Positions 45,836 to 55,100 of a DNA stretch of 64,000 nucleotides are shown here, piece by piece. A program made the translations under genes and the position numbers. The first letter of the stretch is position 1. Each line of letters opens with the position of its first letter. The DNA is taken from positions 1-64,000 of the forward strand of contig VEMX01000002.1 of NCBI GenBank assembly GCA_009711805.1. The letters are read 5' to 3'. The notes beneath the pieces were generated by a model. It did no database searches. It worked only from the letters and a program-made list of their open reading frames with translations, and was not told where the DNA came from. Origin of the DNA: Balneolaceae bacterium. Its GTDB lineage: Bacteria; Bacteroidota; Rhodothermia; Balneolales; Balneolaceae.

Positions 45836-47473
45836 TCAGGCTCCTTCTATTTCTTTCATTTTATTAAAGTACTTGGTACTTGCAGCTGCAACGCCTCCAG
45901 AGAGTGCAAACAGAGCAATGATGTTAGGGAAGGTCATTAGTCCCAGGGCAATATCTCCAATAGCCCAGACCGTAGCCAGCGGAAAGATGGCACCAATAAA
46001 ATGCATGATCAGGTACACCACTTTGTAGTACAAGATCGATTTATCCCCGGCAAGGTATTGTATAGAACGGTCTCCGTAATAACTCCAGCTTATAGCTGTG
46101 GATATACCAAACAGGAGTACACATATAGTTACAATATATTTACCGCCGGCAAAGAGGGGGGCGAGACCTTTTTCGAATGCCAGGGAAGTAAGAGGAGCTC
46201 CGTTTTCTATAATGCTGGTATACAAGTACTCAACTTCATTTCCTTCTTCATCAACAATGACGGCATTTTTCTGATCGTTAATATTAAGTTCGCCAGAGAA
46301 TAAGTCGGTGCGGGCTTCGTCCAGGTACAGTAGTCCGGTTTCGTGGTCGTTACGAATAATGGCACCTTCAACCGTTTCACCTTCTTCAATAATGATGGTA
46401 TTGGTGTTTTCCTGCATTTCAAAAGTGTTTTCTTTGCTGATGGGGTCAAACACAACATCATGGTGCTGTTCCCATACTCCGGTACTTACAATTACAAGTC
46501 CGGTAAAGGTACATACTACAATCGTATCGATAAACGGTTCAAGCAACGCTACAACCCCTTCTCTTACCGGTTCTTCAGTTTTAGCAGCACCGTGAGCAAT
46601 AGGGGCAGAACCCTGTCCCGCTTCGTTGGAGAATAAACCACGTTTAATTCCCCAAACCAATGTAGTTAGGAAAGCACCTGAACCTACACCAAACAATCCC
46701 GCTTCGGGAGTAAAAGCGGATGTATAAATAGTTTTAAATGCTGGAATAATATTTCCTGCATTCAGCGTCAGAATAATTAAAGCTCCCAATACATAGATCA
46801 GGGCCATCAGCGGCATGAGACGTGCGGTTACCTGTCCAATTCGCTTAATACCGCCAATAATTACAATACCGACAAGAGAAGCTGTAACCAGTCCGGTAAT
46901 CCATCCCGGAATAAGAAATGTACTGTACATAGTGTCAGAAACGGTGTTAGCTTGCACCGCATTCCCGGTTAGGAACGAACAAATTACTGCCATTGCAGCA
47001 AAAAATACGGCCAGCCATTTCCAGTTAGCCCCCAGTCCGCGTTCAATATAGTACATTGGGCCACCGGATACCGATCCATCGGTATTCTGAACACGATACT
47101 TCACAGCAAGGGTACATTCGGTATATTTTATGGCCATACCAAAAAAGGCCGTCACCCACATCCAAAACAAGGCGCCCGGACCTCCATAATGGATAGCAAT
47201 GGCCACCCCGGCAATGTTACCAATACCTACGGTTGCCGAAAGTGCAGTGGTTAAAGCCTGGAAGTGATTAACGTCTCCGGTATCATCGGGGTTGTCGTAA
47301 GTACCCATTACTGTTTTTACACCATGTGTAAATCTTCGAAGCTGTACAAACCCAAGACGAAGCGTTATAAAAATTCCAAACCCGAGTAGGACAACAATCA
47401 TAATCGGGAATTGTTCCGGTGTAGACCAAACCACATTGTTTAGCCAGTCTACTGCGCTTTCAAATAATTCCAT
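45836..47473 (-). CDS. Sodium:alanine (AGCS family) symporter with a large insertion
   Basis: A 545-residue inner-membrane protein with about eleven helices. GIGNIAGVAIAIHYGGPGALFWMW, KYTECTLAVKYR, GGPMYYIERGLG and GLFSNEAGQGSAPIAHGAAKT are AGCS family signatures for Na+-coupled alanine or glycine uptake. Unusually, about 90 hydrophilic residues (about 335-425, WEQHHDVVFDP through LYLDEARTDLF to YTSIIENGAP) interrupt the family core between two helices and probably form an extracytoplasmic domain. Normal members have about 450-480 residues. The function of the insert is unknown. It is the first gene of the upp-lptC operon. Confidence 0.88.
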   Translation of the reverse strand: MELFESAVDWLNNVVWSTPEQFPIMIVVLLGFGIFITLRLGFVQLRRFTHGVKTVMGTYDNPDDTGDVNHFQALTTALSATVGIGNIAGVAIAIHYGGPGALFWMWVTAFFGMAIKYTECTLAVKYRVQNTDGSVSGGPMYYIERGLGANWKWLAVFFAAMAVICSFLTGNAVQANTVSDTMYSTFLIPGWITGLVTASLVGIVIIGGIKRIGQVTARLMPLMALIYVLGALIILTLNAGNIIPAFKTIYTSAFTPEAGLFGVGSGAFLTTLVWGIKRGLFSNEAGQGSAPIAHGAAKTEEPVREGVVALLEPFIDTIVVCTFTGLVIVSTGVWEQHHDVVFDPISKENTFEMQENTNTIIIEEGETVEGAIIRNDHETGLLYLDEARTDLFSGELNINDQKNAVIVDEEGNEVEYLYTSIIENGAPLTSLAFEKGLAPLFAGGKYIVTICVLLFGISTAISWSYYGDRSIQYLAGDKSILYYKVVYLIMHFIGAIFPLATVWAIGDIALGLMTFPNIIALFALSGGVAAASTKYFNKMKEIEGA

Positions 47474-47660
47474 GTATATAAATTTAATGTTAAATATTCT
47501 CTACGTTAAGCAGTGAGAAAGTAAAAAAGATTTCGGAATATTTAAGGAGAACATTAATTCTGGCTAAATATTAATTTTTGTGAACGATTTTGCTTTATCT
47601 TTGATTGACGATGTAGCATTCATAGAGCAGGTATTATTAACAGAAAAAATATTTTAGATT

Positions 47661-47954
47661 ATGACTAAAGCAGACATTGTAGATGTAATATCAACCTCTG
47701 TAGGCCTTACAAAAGTAGAAACGGAAGCAGTGGTAAACGGATTTATGGAAACAGTTATAGACGCAATGAAGAGAGGAGATAATATTGAATTGCGTGGTTT
47801 CGGTAGTTTCAAAGTTGTGAAAAGAGCACAGAGAGTAGCACGTAATCCCAAAACAAATGAGGAAGTAATTGTGCCCGAACAGTTCGTTCCTGTGCTTAAA
47901 GTGTCAAAAGATTTCAAAGAAGAAGTGAATGAAGCTCATATGGTTGAAAATTGA
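47661..47954 (+). CDS. HU/IHF-family DNA-binding protein
   Basis: A 97-residue histone-like protein. MTKADIVDVIS starts the helical dimerisation core. The LRGFGSFKVVKRAQRVARNPKT segment is the beta-arm base with the conserved GFGSF and RxxRNPxT. It bends DNA as a dimer in the nucleoid. Upstream TATCTTTG (47596-47603) matches the TAnnTTTG -7 box of Bacteroidota promoters, but the TTTG nearest to the expected -33 position is only 15 bp away rather than about 19, so the promoter is tentative. It is divergent from the symporter gene. Confidence 0.93.
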   Translation: MTKADIVDVISTSVGLTKVETEAVVNGFMETVIDAMKRGDNIELRGFGSFKVVKRAQRVARNPKTNEEVIVPEQFVPVLKVSKDFKEEVNEAHMVEN

Positions 47955-48038
47955 TTTAGAAAAGGATCAAAATCTTCTTACTTTTATACATAACAAATCG
48001 AACATACACTCATACATAAAGATATTAGGTGATTCCGT

Positions 48039-48131
48039 ATGCCAAGTGGTAAAAAAAGAAAGCGCTCAAAGATTGCAAAACATAAGCGAAAAAAGCGTTT
48101 GAGAAAAAACCGACACAAGAAGAAAAAGTAA
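48039..48131 (+). CDS. AURKAIP1/COX24-domain (bS22-like) 30-residue ribosomal protein
   Basis: A 30-codon gene, shorter than most ORF callers keep. The product begins MPSGKKRKRSKIAKHKRKKR and ends NRHKKKK, which matches the COX24_C/AURKAIP1 family of tiny basic ribosomal proteins in Bacteroidota. It is nearly all Lys and Arg and should bind rRNA in the small subunit. It starts 84 bp after the HU gene and is followed by a terminator at 48141-48165, so the unit is well bounded. Confidence 0.88.
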   Translation: MPSGKKRKRSKIAKHKRKKRLRKNRHKKKK

Positions 48132-48140
48132 TTTTGTATT

Positions 48141-48165
48141 AAAGGCTCCGTTTTCGGAGCCTTTT
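48141..48165 (+). terminator. Terminator after the bS22-like gene
   Basis: AAAGGCTCCG and CGGAGCCTTT form a perfect 10-bp stem with a 4-base loop, followed by TTTTC-type sequence on the plus strand. Confidence 0.8.
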
Positions 48166-48224
48166 CAGTTTAAAAGAAATGGGAAGTTTTTCTTAAAGCC
48201 GTAAACCGAATAAATACGTTTTAG

Positions 48225-48878
48225 TCAGGCTGCAATAGATTCAGCCAGGGTTTCATTAGAAATAGAAATGACTTTATTGGCCTTCAGCAAAAGGTCTTGC
48301 ATCTTTTTGGTTACCAGGGTTTGTACTTCAGAAAGGTTCTTTGGTGCCGAAAGCTGATATTGAAAATAGGAGATAAGATTAATGGCTGAGAGGTACCGAC
48401 CATTTAAATCCCCGTCAATTTCGATATGCCACCGGGTAATAATATCATCTTCAGCCAAAAGGGTATTTACTTTTTTGCTGATAGATTCCATCCACCTGCT
48501 GGCTTTTTCAATGCGATAGTTCCCATTTTCCTCATTCACTTCAGGTTGACATTTTTCTACATTAAACAGCCATGACATTTCAACATCTATTGTTGGGTTG
48601 ATGGAAGATTGTGTAAGGGTTTCCACTGTTAGGAAGGGATGGGATTCCATTCCGGAAAGGTTTTGGGCCAGACTGGTTTCCCTAAAACTATCCCAGTCAA
48701 AATTGATAGATAAAGCATCCATATAATCAGAGGCTTGATCCAGGCCTGTAATTAATTCTAAACCTACAGCATGAATCTTATTATCTTGCCACTTTTTGAA
48801 TTCCTGAGTGTTTATATCTCTTTTGTCGAGTTGATTTTGAACAGAATCAACAATAGCGTTGAAAATAGGATAGTGCAT
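48225..48878 (-). CDS. Conserved-looking protein of unknown function
   Basis: A 217-residue soluble protein with no signal peptide. It is mainly helical at both ends; the middle has WLFNVEKCQPEV and WHIEIDGDLNGRYLSAINLISYF. I recognise no family. Only 32 bp separate its start from the start of rqcH on the opposite strand, so promoters must overlap or lie within the coding regions. Confidence 0.65.
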   Translation of the reverse strand: MHYPIFNAIVDSVQNQLDKRDINTQEFKKWQDNKIHAVGLELITGLDQASDYMDALSINFDWDSFRETSLAQNLSGMESHPFLTVETLTQSSINPTIDVEMSWLFNVEKCQPEVNEENGNYRIEKASRWMESISKKVNTLLAEDDIITRWHIEIDGDLNGRYLSAINLISYFQYQLSAPKNLSEVQTLVTKKMQDLLLKANKVISISNETLAESIAA

Positions 48879-48910
48879 TAATCTAAAGCTTCCTCTCTGA
48901 ACTTGATTGA

Positions 48911-50491
48911 ATGAATTATTACGAACTAATATATCTAAAGCGAGAGCTTAAATACAAATTAACAGGCCGGAAATTTGAACAAGCGATCACGCCATACAAG
49001 AATTTATTGGAGATTTTCCTGACGGGGGGAGATAAAAATCACCGGCTTATATTTAGTTCTGCCCCAGGGAACACGGCTCTCTTCGCTGATACTTATCGTG
49101 GAGCAAAAAAGGGGAATACCATCCGCTTTTTTGAAGATGTATATGGACTAACGATACAAGACATCGAAATTGCAGAAACCGACCGGTGGCTGGCTTTGGT
49201 TCTTGAAAATGATCAGAGAATTCGGTTTCGCCTGTTCAGTAATCAGGCCAATGCCTTCCTTACCCAGAAGGATGAAATAATTGAAGTGTTTAAGGAGTAT
49301 GATTCGGAAGGGGAAAGGGCTCCTGAATCTAAGGAACTGGATTTATTTGAGGGTAAAATCAGTGAAAAGAATACCAAGAATAAACTGACCACTCTAAATC
49401 TGATGCTCCCCCGTAAGCATCTTTCTGATTTGATTGAAATTCATAATCTGGAAGAGGCTTCAGACGAGGAGATTGTCGCCTTCGTTAAGAAAATCAGCCG
49501 GCAAATGGAAGAAGACGCTGTGTTTCGTTTATTGAAAAACGGGAATACCACTCTGTTTAATGAAGAGGTTTTACCGCTACCCACCGAGCGACATTTTGAA
49601 AACGTTAATGATCTGATCTCCTATCGATATAAGACCTATTCAAAGAATCAGCGGCTCAAACAAAAAAAAACTAAGTATAAAAAAGGCCTGGAACGTAAAA
49701 TCGGGGGGCTCGAAACCGGACTTCGCAATCTCGCTAATGCAGATAAGGGGCTGGAGAGAGCCGAGAAATATGAAAAATGGGGACATTTACTGATGGCCCA
49801 TGCCCATGAAGATACCAATCAACGTGATTCGATTACAGTTGATGATTTATATGAGGCTGGTAAAAAGGTTGAAATTCCTTTAAAGAAAAAACTCAGCATA
49901 GCTGGTAATGCCAAGCGATATTATGAGAAAGCGAAATCTTCGGAGGCGTCCTATAAAGAGTCCGTAAATAAAATTCCCAAACTGGAAAAGGAAAAAAAAG
50001 AAATGGAGGCGTTATATGAAAGTTTAATGAGCATAGAAAGTCTTTGGGATTTGCAGGATTGGGAAAAAGACAACAAAAAAGCATTGGAACAATTCCAAAA
50101 ACCCAAAGGGGGAGATGAGGATTCGGCTGAACTTCCTTTTTATACCACCGAGGTTGACGGTTATGCCGTTTGGATTGGGAAAAACGCACGCAGTAACGAT
50201 AAATTAGTACAGAAGGCGCACAAAGAGGATGTATGGATGCACGCCCGCGGAGTGCCGGGATCGCACCTGGTAATAAGAATGGGGAATCAAAAAGAGATGC
50301 CTCCAAAAAATGTTGTATTGGAAGCCGCATCCTATGCCGCCTATAACTCGAAACTGAAAGGCTCCAACTTGGTACCTGTCATTGTCACTAAAAAGAAATA
50401 TGTACGGAAACCCAAAGGATCAAATCCCGGGGCAGTGCTGGTGGATAAAGAAGATGTTGAAATGGTAACGCCCAAAAAACCTGCCAAATGA
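48911..50491 (+). CDS. rqcH: Ribosome quality control protein RqcH (NFACT family)
   Basis: A 526-residue protein. The N-terminal NFACT-N region (about 1-190) is followed by a helical coiled-coil middle (about 240-375) and a C-terminal NFACT-R domain (about 400-515) with VDGYAVWIGKNARSNDKLV and VWMHARGVPGSHLVIR. RqcH binds stalled 50S-peptidyl-tRNA and directs alanine tailing of the nascent chain. The family was formerly annotated as fibronectin-binding protein. It is the first gene of a six-gene operon; the aroK gene overlaps its stop by 4 bp. Confidence 0.9.
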   Translation: MNYYELIYLKRELKYKLTGRKFEQAITPYKNLLEIFLTGGDKNHRLIFSSAPGNTALFADTYRGAKKGNTIRFFEDVYGLTIQDIEIAETDRWLALVLENDQRIRFRLFSNQANAFLTQKDEIIEVFKEYDSEGERAPESKELDLFEGKISEKNTKNKLTTLNLMLPRKHLSDLIEIHNLEEASDEEIVAFVKKISRQMEEDAVFRLLKNGNTTLFNEEVLPLPTERHFENVNDLISYRYKTYSKNQRLKQKKTKYKKGLERKIGGLETGLRNLANADKGLERAEKYEKWGHLLMAHAHEDTNQRDSITVDDLYEAGKKVEIPLKKKLSIAGNAKRYYEKAKSSEASYKESVNKIPKLEKEKKEMEALYESLMSIESLWDLQDWEKDNKKALEQFQKPKGGDEDSAELPFYTTEVDGYAVWIGKNARSNDKLVQKAHKEDVWMHARGVPGSHLVIRMGNQKEMPPKNVVLEAASYAAYNSKLKGSNLVPVIVTKKKYVRKPKGSNPGAVLVDKEDVEMVTPKKPAK

Positions 50492-51051
50492 ATGATGATC
50501 GCTTAAAAAGATATAATGATAGCATATATCTGACCGGTTTTATGGCCACAGGTAAAAGTACGACCGGCAAGGAATTGTCAAAAAGATTAGAGATGCCTTT
50601 CAGGGACCTGGATCAGATTATTGTAAATGGAGCGGGTAAATCCATACATAAGGTTTTTGAAGAAGATGGGGAACCTCATTTTAGAAAGCTGGAAAGAGAG
50701 TACCTGATGGAGCTTTCCCGGGTTTTTACCGGTGTTGTGGCTTTGGGGGGCGGAGCATTGCAAAACCAACAAATTATAGACCACCTGAAACTAAATGGTT
50801 TACTTATTTACATCAGTACCCCTTTTGAGATTATTGCAGACCGGGTATATAAAGACACAGAACGCCCTATTGTTTTTGATAAGCAGGGAAAAAGAAAAGA
50901 CAAAGATACTCTGTTCAAAGAGTTGAAAACCTTATATTCAGGGCGTAAAAAATTCTATGAACAGGCTCAAATTACGATCCATGCAGATCGGTATTCCTCC
51001 AATGAAAAGTTGATGGAAGCATTGCTGCTAAAAATAAAACAACATGTCTGA
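50488..51051 (+). CDS. aroK: Shikimate kinase
   Basis: A 187-residue P-loop kinase that phosphorylates shikimate in the chorismate pathway. Walker A is GFMATGKST (about 17-25), with FRDLDQ (shikimate-binding Asp), VVALGGGALQ and the lid region ERPI. The start ATG 50488 overlaps the rqcH stop by 4 bp, and aroB starts 8 bp before its own stop. It is slightly longer than usual (about 170) owing to an N-terminal extension. Confidence 0.93.
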   Translation: MNDDRLKRYNDSIYLTGFMATGKSTTGKELSKRLEMPFRDLDQIIVNGAGKSIHKVFEEDGEPHFRKLEREYLMELSRVFTGVVALGGGALQNQQIIDHLKLNGLLIYISTPFEIIADRVYKDTERPIVFDKQGKRKDKDTLFKELKTLYSGRKKFYEQAQITIHADRYSSNEKLMEALLLKIKQHV

Positions 51052-52138
51052 ATCTATACAGGTACAAACCTCAACTCAGGATAACTACTCTATTCATATT
51101 TCTGATAACCTGAGTAATGAATTTGCAAAATGTATGCAGCAGTATAGTTCCGACAAAGTATTTGTGATTATTGATGAGCTGGTCTTTGAGTATCATTACT
51201 CCAAACTGAAACCACTGCTTGAAGCAGCATTTTCACACATTCATGTATACAAAGTACCCCGTGGCGAAAGCAGCAAGAGCACTGCTGTGTATAATGAAAT
51301 TGTCAATTTTGTGTTAGAACAGGGGGTAGAACGTACTACTCCGCTGGTAGCAGCAGGGGGAGGGGTAACCGGAGACCTGGCAGGTTTTGTAGCTGCAACC
51401 GTTATGCGCGGTATTCCGCTCATTCATCTCCCCACTACCTTGCTGGCTATGGTGGATAGTTCTATTGGAGGAAAAACAGGCATCAATCACACAACAGGAA
51501 AAAACCTGATTGGAAGTTTCTATCAGCCGGATGCGGTATTTGCTGATGTTCGTTTTCTTGAAACCCTGGAAAGAAAAGAATGGGTGAACGGACTTAGCGA
51601 AGTACTTAAATACGGTATGATTGACAGTCCCGAAATTATCACCGAAGTAGGCACAATACTGGAGAACGGGGCTTTTGAAGAAGGGAACAAATGGCTGCCG
51701 CTGATCTATAAAAGTGCACAGATAAAAGTGGATATTGTGAAGCAGGATGTGCTGGAAGCCGGAAGCCGGGCCTACCTGAATTTCGGACATACCTTTGCTC
51801 ATGTAATTGAGCTTGAAGGAGGATACCAGACCTATTCTCATGGGGAGGCAGTTTTTGCCGGAATGTTTGGTGCTATACATTCGTCTAATACCTTAGGTGC
51901 AAATATAGATCCAGCCAATTTAAAGCAGTTTCTGTCGTTGTATAATTTACAGCTGAACTCTGTTAGCTCAGATACTAAAAAACTTGTACAGCTCATGCGG
52001 CGAGATAAAAAAGTGAAGGACCAACAAATCAAATTAGTTTTACTCCGGGAAATGGGGACGCCATTTGTATATGGTGTTGAAAATCCCGAAATGGTAGAAG
52101 CGTCCTGGAACTACATTTTAAATAGCTTTTCATCGTGA
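51044..52138 (+). CDS. aroB: 3-dehydroquinate synthase
   Basis: A 364-residue enzyme converting DAHP to 3-dehydroquinate with NAD+ and a divalent metal. VPRGESSKS, AAGGGVTGDLAGFVAAT, RGIPLIHLPTTLLAMVDSS and GGKTGINH are signature motifs. Metal ligands lie in EVLKYG and NFGHTFAHVIE, with HGEAV near residue 265. It overlaps aroK by 8 bp and tamB by 4 bp, placing two aromatic-amino-acid genes inside an envelope/RNA operon. Confidence 0.95.
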   Translation: MSESIQVQTSTQDNYSIHISDNLSNEFAKCMQQYSSDKVFVIIDELVFEYHYSKLKPLLEAAFSHIHVYKVPRGESSKSTAVYNEIVNFVLEQGVERTTPLVAAGGGVTGDLAGFVAATVMRGIPLIHLPTTLLAMVDSSIGGKTGINHTTGKNLIGSFYQPDAVFADVRFLETLERKEWVNGLSEVLKYGMIDSPEIITEVGTILENGAFEEGNKWLPLIYKSAQIKVDIVKQDVLEAGSRAYLNFGHTFAHVIELEGGYQTYSHGEAVFAGMFGAIHSSNTLGANIDPANLKQFLSLYNLQLNSVSSDTKKLVQLMRRDKKVKDQQIKLVLLREMGTPFVYGVENPEMVEASWNYILNSFSS

Positions 52139-55100
52139 CATACCTGCGTTGGATACATAAAAGTTGGTCTTTTTTCTGGAACTTTATAGGAGTCCTGGTA
52201 GTGACTTTGGTTTTGGTTTCTGGGATTTGCCTGGGGATACTACAGCTACAGCCCGTGAAAGACCGAATTGCCAACCGGCTTGTTGAGGGGTTTAATGAAA
52301 ACTACGACGGTACGCTAACCATTGGGGAGTTGGATGGATTTTTACCGTTGAATATTACTCTGAAGGATATAAAACTCTATTCAAACTCTACAGATCAGCT
52401 CCCGGTATTTAAAGCCGAGAGGATAGCTGCAAGGCTAAACGCACGCTCTTTTTTGTCAAAAAGGTATGAAGTAGAGACTTTGAATATTTTAGAACCAAAT
52501 TTTGTGATAGGTTCGGATTCTGCCGGGGCATTTAAAAAAGCGGTCACCAAAACAGATCAAACAGATTCAACCGGCTCCCCGGTACTCATAGAGGTTTTAG
52601 CCCCCTCTGTGCTTATACAAGAGGGATATGTACTGGTGCGGAATGTTAAACCGAATAGATTCAAAAAAGCCGAGACCGACAGTATATCCATCCGGAATAT
52701 TAACCTGAATATGTACCTGGAGTACACGCAGGCTCAACGGTTTTTGGATATAAATAATATAAGTTTTAACAGTCCGGAACTGGAAGTTGAAAACGCTACA
52801 ATGTTTGGACAGGTCTATAACGATAACCAGTTTCTGGAATTTAATGCCTTTAATGCCCGTATCGGGAATTCAGGTTTACAATTCAATGCCGAGGCAAAAG
52901 GAGTAGATATGTCGAAGCCTGAAATTTGGGAACAGATTAAGGCATCGCAGTTGGAAGTGAATCTTGAAGAACTTTTTGTTGAACCCAGACATATGGAAAA
53001 ACTGTATCCGGAACTCCCCCCCTTGAAGAAGTCTGTTTACGCTTCGTTGAAATCGGAGGGAACCCTTGATTCATTATGGTTCGATAAGCTACAGCTTTCT
53101 ATGGGAGAAAGTGCGATGATCAGTTATGGATATATAACCAATATGGAAACCCCCGAAAAGCTTGGTTACGGCCTGGAGCTTGAAACCCTGGTCATTACAG
53201 AAGATGAAGTACAGACATTTTCCAATCAACTAAACCCCAAACAGCTGGATGCCATTACACAGACTCGCGTGGAAGGCTTGGTTTCGGGAACACTGAACCA
53301 TATTAAAGGTAGAGTAGCACTTATAGGAGAACGGGGCAAACTGAGGCTGGATGGAGAAGTGGACTTTGGAGAACATAAAAGGTTTGACTTAAACATAGAG
53401 TCGGATTCTCTGGACATCGGGAAACTGTTGGTTGAAAATATAGCCTCTACTAATTTAAGTTTGAAAGGTTCTGCTTCGGGTGAAGGACTTACATTCACGG
53501 AAGGCGTTGGCAATGCCGAACTGAAAGCCAGTAGCGGAAATATCCAAAACAGGGATTTCGAAGAATTTCAGATCTCTGCTGATTGGGAAGGCGGTTACAT
53601 CAACCCGGTTTACAGTATTACCGTTGATAGTTCAAAACTTGAGGGAGATGGATATATAGACTTGCGAAAATCTCTTAAAGAAATATCTCTCACAGGCTCT
53701 GCTGAAGAATTTAATATGAATACACTGCTGGTGCTGGAAGGCATGCGGCCTTCACTGGTAGATCTTAAGTACGAAATATCGTTGAAAGGCCGCACATTGT
53801 ATGACTTATTTGGACAGCTGAGCCTGGATATTCCCCGGGCCTATGTAGGAGGAGATACGCTTAGCAGGCATCAGTTCTATCTCGACTTTAACGCACCCAA
53901 TGCACCAACCCGAAGCCTGAGACTCACCAGTACCGCCCTGGATGCAACTATTGAAGGAGATTACGACCCCGTTGATTTGTGGACGCTAAGCAAATACTGG
54001 GGAGGATATTTTAAAGAGAGGATCAATAAAGAAATTCTTTTTAATGATTCGGTGAAGGTGCAAACCCCCGTTTTGAATATAGAAGATCAATCTCTGACGT
54101 TAAGCGGCCGGTTTAAAAATCCATCGCTGCTTAAAGCATATTATCCAGCGTTTCCATCTATACAGACTGCTGCCCGTATTAACTCTTCTATAAATATAAG
54201 CCCGGAACGGATGCTGTTTAACGGCTCGGTTTCGGATCAGGAATTCAGGTATAATCAGTACAGTGCGGATACACTCTTAGCTCAGATAACAGGTAGCTTT
54301 CGATATCAAAATACGTTAAAGGAATTTTCGGGGCTGCAAGTTCAGGCTACGGCCGCTCGTTTTGAGCAGGGTATGGTAGAAGCCCGTGATTTTGAATTTT
54401 ACACTGAGTTAGACCGGGATTCCGTGACAATACGAACGGATATAGAGCAACTGGGAGAGGAAGCGTTTTTTGATATACGGGGAGAGGGTGAACTCAGGGA
54501 CAGTTTGATAGCTTTTAGAATTGATGAGTTTAACTTTGGAACAGAATACTATGCCTGGGAAAACAATGGTGCTCCTCTGTTTACATATGGGGAGGATCAG
54601 CGCTTTACATTGAAGAACTTTTCTTTTGAAAGCGGCAGCCAGTTTGTAGAGATGAAAGGTACCTTTAGCAGAAATGTGGAAGATTCGGTGGATTACATAA
54701 TCCGTGACCTGGATCTTTCCAGGATATCAGCAATGATCAATAAGCGTATCGAATTTGGAGGATTATTAAACGGAAGATTTACCACTCGTACGCTCACATC
54801 AGTACCCACTATACAGGGAAATATAGATGTAAAAAGACTTAGCCTGGATCAGAATATAGTTGGAGATGTCATCGTGAACAGCCGGTATAATTCGGAGTTG
54901 AATAGGTTTGATACTGAAATTGATATCAGCACGGATTCACTCAAGTATCCCAATTATTATGCCAATAATGAACGAAAAGGACAAGAGTTTGATATAAAAG
55001 GGTACATACAGGCACCGGAAGACGGATCATTTCCTGATTCGGATTCATTGTATTCTTTTGATTTGAATTTCGAAAATATTGATATGTGGATATTGCCTCT

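Noticed and set aside
47577-47603. Bacteroidota-type promoter before the HU gene
   Set aside because: The TAnnTTTG box is present but the nearest TTTG lies 15 bp away rather than about 19, so it is not listed as a feature.
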